Shown here one piece after another: positions 13,423 through 19,519 of a DNA stretch of 35,902 nt (the first letter of the stretch is position 1; every line of letters begins with the position of its first letter). A model generated the notes under the pieces. That model saw only the letters and a program-made list of their open reading frames with translations, was not told where the DNA came from and searched no databases. This DNA comes from a virus. The position numbers were made by a program, and so were the translations under genes. The DNA lies in the IMG/VR virus record IMGVR_UViG_3300037246_000634, positions 1 through 35,902 of that record; one strand, 5' to 3'.

Positions 13423-13953
13423 ATGATGAGTGCGGGTTGTACGGAAGCAGATTTACTCAGACCGGAAGTGGCGAAGTTAGAGCAGGAAGTAGAAGCCCTG
13501 AAGGCTGAGAAATTAGAAACCCTGAAAGAAGCGGTTGTGATTCGGGAGCAAATAGAGTTTAAGGCGGCCGAGCTCCTGGCGCTGCAGACTGATTACGCCG
13601 ACATCCAGCGCCGGCTCACCGACTTGCACGAAAAGCACGCAGAGCTCGAGCTAGACAACCTGGGGCTGAGCAACAAGCTGGAAACATCCGAGCAGCGGCG
13701 CACCAGTCTGACACTAGAGATCCAGCGAGCCGGCAGCGTGGTGCAGCTGGCGCGGCAGATCCGAGTCGATCAAGAAAAGCTGGCCGCGCAAGGCGAGGGC
13801 GCGAACCTGCAACTGTACTGCTCAGACTGCCTAAAATCCGCCGGCGATGAAAATGATCATAAAACCGGGTACCTCGAGGAATGTCCGCAATGTGGTGGCA
13901 AAGGGCCGTTCATGTATTCATGGGATATCGCAGGCGTGCGCGCGCCACAATGA
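13423..13953 (+). CDS. Long coiled-coil protein with C-terminal zinc ribbon (176 aa)
   Basis: ATG 13423 has AAGGAG at 6 bp. The frame is open upstream to 13324, and the upstream residues (QELIARLK, then RQECIDTIEALTKE) resemble the start of the previous gene, so the ancestral start may be ATG 13314 with a one-base shift (see findings). Residues 15-125 form a coiled coil; the end has CSDC and CPQCGGKG, a zinc ribbon. Overlaps the next gene as ATGA. Function unknown. Confidence 0.6.
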   Translation: MMSAGCTEADLLRPEVAKLEQEVEALKAEKLETLKEAVVIREQIEFKAAELLALQTDYADIQRRLTDLHEKHAELELDNLGLSNKLETSEQRRTSLTLEIQRAGSVVQLARQIRVDQEKLAAQGEGANLQLYCSDCLKSAGDENDHKTGYLEECPQCGGKGPFMYSWDIAGVRAPQ

Positions 13954-14174
13954 TGGAATTCGAATATGGCCGCGGCTGCACCGGCACTGACGTGAAATCT
14001 TTCCGCAGGATGGCTTCGGCGCTTGCGGCTGATCTCGTGCAGATCAATGACAAGTGGGGCATCGATGATATGACGCTGCCGGAGTGGTCGATCGTAGATG
14101 GCAACGTGCAAGTGAGGTTTCGATACGAGAGCAAGAAATACTCCGAGATAACAATGGAGCCACCGACAGCATGA
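13950..14174 (+). CDS. Hypothetical protein (74 aa)
   Basis: ATGA overlap at 13950 (MMEFEYGRGC). Compact alpha/beta protein with a helix (KSFRRMASALAADLVQINDK) and a beta hairpin (GNVQVRFRYESKKYSEITME). No family recognised. Confidence 0.55.
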   Translation: MMEFEYGRGCTGTDVKSFRRMASALAADLVQINDKWGIDDMTLPEWSIVDGNVQVRFRYESKKYSEITMEPPTA

Positions 14175-14497
14175 GTGAGCCAACCTATGTGGGCATGCCT
14201 GGCAACGGCGAGCGACATCAATTGCGCCTTACGATGACGCAGAGCCCTGAAGGCGACTACACCGAATGCACCGTGCGGATCCCGAAGGCGCTCGAGGTTG
14301 AAGCCGGCCCGGCGCCAACGTATGCGACGGTGGGTGATAATTGGATGTGCCTGCAAGACGCAAAGATACTGGGAGAGCTCGGCTACCACGAGCTGGCGCC
14401 CGAAGGCCTGGCGATGAAGTTTCTGCGGCTGGCATGGCTGGCTGCTCACGATGAAATAGCAAGGAAAGATAACGGTGGATCGTCCGATGCCGATTAA
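14171..14497 (+). CDS. Hypothetical protein (108 aa)
   Basis: ATGA overlap at 14171 (MSEPTYVGMP). Beta-rich first half (RLTMTQSPEGDYTECTVRI), helical second half. Overlaps the nuclease-like gene by 23 bp. No family recognised. Confidence 0.55.
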   Translation: MSEPTYVGMPGNGERHQLRLTMTQSPEGDYTECTVRIPKALEVEAGPAPTYATVGDNWMCLQDAKILGELGYHELAPEGLAMKFLRLAWLAAHDEIARKDNGGSSDAD

Positions 14498-14975
14498 GCT
14501 GGATAGGTTCGAAATTGAGCAATGTGGATTTGTCACCTCTATCCGCGTTGCGCGGGTGCTTTCTGAAGATCTGCCAGAAACCTACGGATCACAGCGCCAG
14601 AATGTGGATGCGCAGCACAACATTTACGCTAGGCACTTCGAAGGCGCGATGGCTGAATGTGCGTGGGCAAAGCTCAGCAATCAGTATTGGCCTGGCGCCG
14701 GGGTCGAGATCGATGGCGTGGACGTTGGCGAGTGCGATGAGGTTAAGCACAGCGCGCATCAAGATGGGAGCGGCAAATACGATGGTCGCTTGCTGGTGCA
14801 GAAAAATGGCCGCGATGAACGCCGTTTCATCCTGATCGTGGGCAAGCTGGGCGTTTATCAATACCGGGGCTGGATGCCCGGCCTTGAAGCGAAGCAAAGT
14901 AAGTATTGGAATGAATCAATGCCGCGTCCGTGCTATGCGGTGCCGCAGGAAGATTTGCACAAGGGGAGAACATGA
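14475..14975 (+). CDS. Putative PD-(D/E)xK-like phage nuclease (166 aa)
   Basis: GTG 14475 is preceded by AAGGAAAG; ATG 14487 is an alternative. E61 in GAMAECAWAK, D83 in GVDVGECDEVKHS and the E89-V-K91 motif, then RLLVQKNGRDERRFILIVGK, give the helix-strand-strand order of PD-(D/E)xK nucleases. The ending (YRGWMPGLEAKQSKYW, then PCYAVPQEDL) recalls a hypothetical phage family with the same layout. Could act on host DNA or in recombination. Nuclease activity is inferred. Confidence 0.55.
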   Translation: MDRPMPIKLDRFEIEQCGFVTSIRVARVLSEDLPETYGSQRQNVDAQHNIYARHFEGAMAECAWAKLSNQYWPGAGVEIDGVDVGECDEVKHSAHQDGSGKYDGRLLVQKNGRDERRFILIVGKLGVYQYRGWMPGLEAKQSKYWNESMPRPCYAVPQEDLHKGRT

Positions 14976-14991
14976 GCAGGAGGAAAAGCCA

Positions 14992-15279
14992 ATGGCTGGT
15001 TCATATTGGATAAACGGGCAGGAATACATCAGCGTTGAGGTGTTCGAAGAGGCGGGAGATGAGCGCGATGAACTCCGCGTGCGCAATGGCGAGCTGATCG
15101 CCGAAATGATCATGCTCTCGAAAGCCCATCGAGAGCTCATGCAATCATGGGCCGGCCTTGCCAGATCGGCGCAGGAGCAGCCAGATGTGCTTCAAGCGCT
15201 CAGTGATATACGCGATGAGCTGGCGGCACATCGCCGAACGATACTGACCATGGCAACGAAGCAGGAGCCGGGCGGATGA
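14992..15279 (+). CDS. Coiled-coil protein with GELIAE module (95 aa)
   Basis: AGGAGG precedes ATG 14992 (MAGSYWINGQ). VRNGELIAEMIMLSKAHREL is a helix that recurs in form at 16133-16435 (VGELIAEGIEYKAENRKL). The rest is helical and ends QEPGG. A 13-codon frame from ATG 14972 overlaps the ribosome site and is not listed as a gene. Confidence 0.6.
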   Translation: MAGSYWINGQEYISVEVFEEAGDERDELRVRNGELIAEMIMLSKAHRELMQSWAGLARSAQEQPDVLQALSDIRDELAAHRRTILTMATKQEPGG

Positions 15280-15488
15280 ATGAAAAGGATTTTGGTCTGG
15301 CGCTGGTAAAGCAGGAAGGGCACAGCTTTTGCGGCTATTGCCACGCCGACGCTGCACCAGGTGAAGAACTCATGCACGAGCCCTGGTGTCCACCACCGGA
15401 GCCGCCGAAGCAATACAGCGCATGGAGCAACATCTGGCCGTTTGTATTGTTGATGGCGATCGCAGTGGCGGTGTCATGGCTGGTATGA
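15276..15488 (+). CDS. Zinc-site plus C-terminal TM protein (70 aa)
   Basis: ATGA overlap at 15276. CGYCH at residues 19-23, then H34 and C38 (ELMHEPWC), form a possible metal site; a membrane anchor follows (SNIWPFVLLMAIAVAVSWLV). Layout matches 12338-12544. Function unknown. Confidence 0.6.
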   Translation: MNEKDFGLALVKQEGHSFCGYCHADAAPGEELMHEPWCPPPEPPKQYSAWSNIWPFVLLMAIAVAVSWLV

Positions 15489-15730
15489 AAAACGTTATAC
15501 CGCATCCCTTCGGCGGCAAACGCACGCCTGAGCAGGTGCTCATCGATGCTCTGAGCGAATGTGAGAGCTACGAGCAAGTGGTGGTGGTCGCTGTCGATAA
15601 AGAAGGCGCTATCCGCACTGGCTGGAGCCAGGGCAGCAATCTGGAATTCATCGGAATGCTCACCTTTGCGACAGAGCGCATGTGTCAACGCGCGGCCTAT
15701 GATCCGGATGATCCGAACAACGATAAGTAA
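15485..15730 (+). CDS. Small alpha/beta hypothetical protein (81 aa)
   Basis: ATGA overlap at 15485 (MKNVIPHPFG). Contains strand-helix alternation: PEQVLIDALSECESYEQVVV, then AVDKEGAIRTGWSQGSNLEF, resembling a small phage family whose members are annotated only as hypothetical. No catalytic motif seen. Confidence 0.6.
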   Translation: MKNVIPHPFGGKRTPEQVLIDALSECESYEQVVVVAVDKEGAIRTGWSQGSNLEFIGMLTFATERMCQRAAYDPDDPNNDK

Positions 15731-15848
15731 AACCTGCAAATGCGGCGGCGAGCTCAAGCCGACTCGAGACTGTTATGGCTACTACACGTGCGCAAAGTGC
15801 CGTAGTGTGTATCACGAAAATGCACTCAACAAAGCGCAACTGAAATAG
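15708..15848 (+). CDS. Small zinc-ribbon protein (46 aa)
   Basis: ATG 15708 (or 15699) gives CKCGGELKPTRDCYGYYTC and then CAKC-type pairing, a four-Cys ribbon like those of phage proteins of this size. Overlaps the previous gene by 23 bp. Its stop TAG overlaps an ATA codon (ATAG) that could start the next frame. Confidence 0.55.
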   Translation: MIRTTISKTCKCGGELKPTRDCYGYYTCAKCRSVYHENALNKAQLK

Positions 15849-15985
15849 AATATCCAACCTGCAAAGTTTGCGGCCACCGTCACGCACTGCGTGAGCCGCA
15901 CATCTATAAAACCGGAAGAGGTAAAACAGATGATCGCGACTCCAAACGCAAAGCACGCCAAGGTAAGAGCTCGCCTGGCAAGTGA
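15845..15985 (+). CDS. Possible AUA-initiated zinc-knuckle protein (46 aa)
   Basis: The frame has no ATG/GTG/TTG. ATA 15845 would overlap the previous stop as ATAG, the same 4-bp style as neighbours. Residues 2-17 (EYPTCKVCGHRHALRE) look strongly coding: CxxCxHxH plus ALREPHIY. The second half, overlapping 15930-16136, is basic and may be a shadow. Alternatives are a frameshift joined to 15708-15848 or a decayed start. Confidence 0.35.
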   Translation: MEYPTCKVCGHRHALREPHIYKTGRGKTDDRDSKRKARQGKSSPGK

Positions 15986-16136
15986 CGTGGCCGCCTTTTT
16001 ATCTGATGGCCATACGATCGAGAAAGTGGACTACACTGCCAACCAGGGCTGGCGAAACCGACACGTGAAAACGCTGCCTCATTTGCCGATGATCGTCAAT
16101 CGGCGGAATAATCCGAATGCTGCAGGGTATCGTTGA
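15930..16136 (+). CDS. Small basic hypothetical protein (68 aa)
   Basis: ATG 15930 (MIATPNAKHA) has CCGGAAGAGG ending 8 bp upstream, a strong ribosome site. The product is basic with a helix (RARLASDVAAFLSDGH) and ends NPNAAGYR. Stop overlaps the next TTG (TTGA). Confidence 0.6.
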   Translation: MIATPNAKHAKVRARLASDVAAFLSDGHTIEKVDYTANQGWRNRHVKTLPHLPMIVNRRNNPNAAGYR

Positions 16137-16435
16137 GCGCTTGCTCAGGCGTGCAGCCCACACAGATCGAAATGCTCGATCCAGATGAACTGATCGCCGC
16201 GCTTCGATTGCGGGTCGGTGAACTCATTGCCGAAGGCATCGAATACAAGGCCGAGAATCGAAAACTCACCGCGATCTATAACGCTGCCGAAAGCCTAGCT
16301 TGCCCGATCGGCATGGAGGGTGAGGTAACGTTCAACACTTGCAGCCCGCTGGTGGAAGCGCTGATGGATAGCTTTCACGAGTATGATGATGGCCAGCACA
16401 AGCCAACGAAAACCGAAGAAGATGGCAATTCCTGA
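16133..16435 (+). CDS. Coiled-coil protein with GELIAE module, TTG start (100 aa)
   Basis: TTG 16133 overlaps the previous stop as TTGA; ATG 16172 is a fallback start. DPDELIAALRLRVGELIAEG and AENRKLTAIYNAAE are helical, paralogous in form to 14992-15279. It ends acidic and overlaps the PP-loop gene. Function unknown. Confidence 0.55.
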   Translation: MSACSGVQPTQIEMLDPDELIAALRLRVGELIAEGIEYKAENRKLTAIYNAAESLACPIGMEGEVTFNTCSPLVEALMDSFHEYDDGQHKPTKTEEDGNS

Positions 16436-17213
16436 ATACTTGAGCCTAGGCGCGGGCGTTCAATCCTCAACGATTGCCTTCATGGCTGCCTATGGGGAAA
16501 TCACGCCAATGCCGAAGGGCGCTATCTTCGCGGACACTGGGGCCGAGCCATCCGGTGTCTATGAGTGGCTGAAATGGATGGAGGAACTCTTGCCGTTTCC
16601 GGTTCACCGGGTAATGGAAAAGGACGGTCTGAAGGCCGCGATTCTGGGTTCCACATCTGGTTTTTTCGCTGCGCCGTTCTACACGACATCCGCGAATGGG
16701 GGCGGGTTAACGCGGCGCCAGTGCACCAGGGAATTCAAGATCGCTCCAATTACACGCAAGCTACGCGAGTTAGAGGGGATCAAGCCACGCCAGCACGCCA
16801 AGGGCACCGTCGCGATTCAGTGGATTGGTATTTCATGGGACGAAATGCAGCGCATGAAAGAGCCGAGGGTGAAATGGCTCAAACATCGGTGGCCTTTGAT
16901 CGAAAAGCAAATGACTAGGCTGCACTGTTTGGAATGGATGCGGGACCACAACTTTCCACTTCCCCAAAAATCGTCCTGCACATTCTGCCCATATCGCGAT
17001 AATGCCTCTTGGCGGGATATGAAAACAAACGATCCAGAATCTTGGGTTGATGCGGTGGCGATGGATGAGGCGATTCGCGATCGAGACAAGCCCCAACAGC
17101 TCTATGTCCACCGGTCTATGTCCCCGTTGGCGGATGCCGATCTTGCAGATCCGGCAAAAGATCAAATTGTCATGTCATTCATGGATGAGTGCGAAGGTAT
17201 GTGTGGGGTTTGA
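16422..17213 (+). CDS. PP-loop enzyme, PAPS-reductase/DndC-like family (263 aa)
   Basis: ATG 16422 (MAIPEYLSLG) gives the family start; ATG 16383 is upstream in frame. SLGAGVQSS (8-16) is the PP-loop that binds ATP or PAPS; FADTG (36-40) is the next family motif. C101 in RRQCTREFKI, C169 in HCLEW, and C186/C189 in SCTFCP give four cysteines that could hold an iron-sulfur cluster, as in DndC-type ATP pyrophosphatases. WIGISWDE and RWPLIEKQM are further family blocks. Likely adenylates or thiolates a substrate, possibly nucleic acid; substrate unknown. Directly precedes terL. Confidence 0.8.
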   Translation: MAIPEYLSLGAGVQSSTIAFMAAYGEITPMPKGAIFADTGAEPSGVYEWLKWMEELLPFPVHRVMEKDGLKAAILGSTSGFFAAPFYTTSANGGGLTRRQCTREFKIAPITRKLRELEGIKPRQHAKGTVAIQWIGISWDEMQRMKEPRVKWLKHRWPLIEKQMTRLHCLEWMRDHNFPLPQKSSCTFCPYRDNASWRDMKTNDPESWVDAVAMDEAIRDRDKPQQLYVHRSMSPLADADLADPAKDQIVMSFMDECEGMCGV

Positions 17214-18803
17214 ATGGCCGAAGCCGAAACCCTCGATGACGATTTCGAGATATTCCAGAAGCTCAAAGATGACTTCACGCACTACGCGCCGCGGTGCCTG
17301 CGGATTCGCACCAAAGAGCACGGTGTCATTCCGTTTGTGCTCAATGACGCGCAGCAATACATCCACCAGATCGCCGAGGCGCAGCAGCTCGAGTTTGGCT
17401 GGGTGCGGATCATCGTGCTCAAGGGCCGCCAGCAAGGGATGTCCACCTACATCGAGGGGCGTTTCTATTGGAAGGTCACGCATCTGGAAGGCCAGAGAGC
17501 CTATATTCTCACCCACGAGAGCGATGCAACGGCGAATCTTTTTGCCATGGTCGCGCGTTACCATGAGAATTGCCCGGTTGAAGTGCGCCCCCACACTGAC
17601 CGGGACTCGGGCAAGGAGCTAAATTTTGACGGACTCGACTCGGGTTATAAGGTTGGTACCGCGGGCACCAAAGGTACTGGACGGTCTTCTACTATCCAGT
17701 ATTTCCACGGATCCGAGGTCGCCTTCTGGCCCCATGCTGAGACGCACGCAACTGGCGTCATGCAGTCAGTACCATCGACAAGCGGTGAAGTGTTCCTCGA
17801 GAGCACAAGCGATGGGATGGGAAATTATTTTCATCAAACCTGGGTGCACGCAGTAGCGGGCCTCAACGATTTTATCCCGGTGTTCATTCCATGGTTTTGG
17901 CAATCTGAATACGAACTCGCGTACACCGAGCAAACGCTCGATGAGGACGAGATCGAGCTCCTGGAGCAGTACGGCGAAAATGAGCAGGAGAGCAAACGCC
18001 TATCTCCGGCCAACCTCATGTGGCGCCGCAAGAAGATTGGCGAATTCAAAAACGGCCCTGATGATTTCAAGCGCGAATATCCGAACGATCCACAGGAGGC
18101 CTTCGAATCGGCCGGCTATCGCCAGTTGATCCCGGCCGAGCATGTTGCGCGGGCGCTGAGGAATCGAGATATTGAGGCGCGTGGGCCGATCGTCATGGGT
18201 GTGGATCCAGCTCGCTTTGGCGATGACCGGCTCGCGATTGCGCTGCGCCAAGGCCGCGTGATGTTTGATATCGTTGCCTATTCCAACAAGATGGATCAGA
18301 TGGAGATCGTGGGCCTATGCCGGCAGATCCTCGATGCCATGCCGATAGATCGCTGCTTCATCGATGTGGGTATGGGCGTTGGTGTGATCGACCGATTGCT
18401 CGAGCTCGACTACCAGCAAGTGCGGGCCGTGGACTTCGGCGCCGGTGCCTTCAATTCGATCGCCTACATCAACCGGCGCAACGAAATGTGGCAGGAAATG
18501 GCCGACTGGTTCGAGGACACGCACGTGCAGCTGCTCACCGACAACAGCGCTGACGCCGATAATCCGCATGAATTCGAGAAAAAGGTGCAGGCGATCACGA
18601 TGGATCTATGCTCTGTCGAGTACAAATTCAACAGCCGGAACATCATGGTGCTCGAGGATAAGGACTCAACTAAGGCGCGCAGCGGGCTCAGCCCAGATAT
18701 GGGCGATGCGGGTGCGTTGACATTTGCCGAGCCAGTGGCAGAGTATTACCACGAGGGCGCCGGCGATCATGATGATGGGCGCCATAAAAAAACAGGGTAT
18801 TGA
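17214..18803 (+). CDS. Large terminase subunit (529 aa)
   Basis: ATG follows the previous stop directly. Walker A-like KGRQQGMS (70-77), a Walker B-like strand with E168 in YFHGSEVAFW, a coupling-type VFLESTSDGMG (193-203), and an RNase H-type nuclease with GVDPARFGDD (D331), FIDVGMGVGVID (D384) and DMGDAGALTF near the end. It pumps DNA into the prohead through the portal and cuts the concatemer. The length and the early DNA-binding part are normal for a phage large terminase. Confidence 0.93.
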   Translation: MAEAETLDDDFEIFQKLKDDFTHYAPRCLRIRTKEHGVIPFVLNDAQQYIHQIAEAQQLEFGWVRIIVLKGRQQGMSTYIEGRFYWKVTHLEGQRAYILTHESDATANLFAMVARYHENCPVEVRPHTDRDSGKELNFDGLDSGYKVGTAGTKGTGRSSTIQYFHGSEVAFWPHAETHATGVMQSVPSTSGEVFLESTSDGMGNYFHQTWVHAVAGLNDFIPVFIPWFWQSEYELAYTEQTLDEDEIELLEQYGENEQESKRLSPANLMWRRKKIGEFKNGPDDFKREYPNDPQEAFESAGYRQLIPAEHVARALRNRDIEARGPIVMGVDPARFGDDRLAIALRQGRVMFDIVAYSNKMDQMEIVGLCRQILDAMPIDRCFIDVGMGVGVIDRLLELDYQQVRAVDFGAGAFNSIAYINRRNEMWQEMADWFEDTHVQLLTDNSADADNPHEFEKKVQAITMDLCSVEYKFNSRNIMVLEDKDSTKARSGLSPDMGDAGALTFAEPVAEYYHEGAGDHDDGRHKKTGY

Positions 18804-18806
18804 TCC

Positions 18807-19100
18807 ATGCCAACCAAGAAGAAAGCCGCCAAGAAACCAAAGGTCACATCCTTTGGTCAATTTGATCAAGGCGCTGGCCAGGCAGCTGCGGGCGTCAAAC
18901 CATCCAGGCCTAAGCGCAGTGCCACCATCAGCGCCAAAGCACACAAAGCCAAGCAGGACAAGGAAAGCAAAGCGAGGGCGGCAAAGCGCGATCAGCCCAG
19001 CGCCGAGCCGAAGGGCAACTCAATCCGCAACGCCAACCAAGTGCGCCAGGATATGAAGCGGCACCGGAGCCAGGTCACGCGATTGGGAGCCAACTACTAA
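18807..19100 (+). CDS. Basic Lys/Ala-rich protein (97 aa)
   Basis: MPTKKKAAKKPKVTSFGQFD then Lys, Ala and Ser-rich sequence (AKAHKAKQDKESKARAAKRD). Histone/protamine-like composition. It follows terL by 3 bp and its stop overlaps the next start (TAATG). May bind DNA in the head or tune the terminase; no family. Confidence 0.6.
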   Translation: MPTKKKAAKKPKVTSFGQFDQGAGQAAAGVKPSRPKRSATISAKAHKAKQDKESKARAAKRDQPSAEPKGNSIRNANQVRQDMKRHRSQVTRLGANY

Positions 19101-19504
19101 TGGTAAGAGTACCTACAGGCTACGCTCGCCGGTCAATCCAGCAGGCCCAGGCGAAACAGAAAGGCACCGCGCCAAAAGCGAAAAGGCGCCCACAACTGAA
19201 CAAGAGCACCCCCACCGGCGTCGGCAGACCGACCCCCAAAGCCGGCCCCGCCCAGCGCCGTCCTCAATCGAACACGAGCGTTACCTCAAACAAAAAGAGT
19301 GCCGTGGCGGGTATACGTAGGTCGCAGAAGCGTGGCTCGTCTGCATCGCCCGGTCAGGTGGTGGCCCAAGTGAGAGCCAAGCCTAAGGGGAACAAACCCG
19401 GCGCTCGCGTACCAAAGCCAGCACCGAAATCTAAGCGCCAGCGCAGTGGCGGGCCTCGCCGTGGTGGTGGCACGCCGCGTCCTGGTGGCCGTCGCCGATA
19501 CTAA
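19100..19504 (+). CDS. Extremely basic Arg/Pro/Gly-rich protein (134 aa)
   Basis: MVRVPTGYARRSIQQAQAKQ then low complexity rich in Arg, Lys, Pro and Ser, ending with GGPRRGGGTPRPGGRRRY. No acidic residues are seen over long stretches. Disordered; a DNA- or RNA-condensing virion protein is possible. Located between terL and the portal, where packaging proteins are expected. Confidence 0.55.
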   Translation: MVRVPTGYARRSIQQAQAKQKGTAPKAKRRPQLNKSTPTGVGRPTPKAGPAQRRPQSNTSVTSNKKSAVAGIRRSQKRGSSASPGQVVAQVRAKPKGNKPGARVPKPAPKSKRQRSGGPRRGGGTPRPGGRRRY

Positions 19505-19519
19505 TATGGAGAACGCAGC

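Noticed and set aside
14972-15013. 13-codon frame (MSRRKSQWLVHIG) with ATGA overlap
   Set aside because: Too short and covers the AGGAGG ribosome site of the 14992 gene; could be a leader peptide but unsupported.
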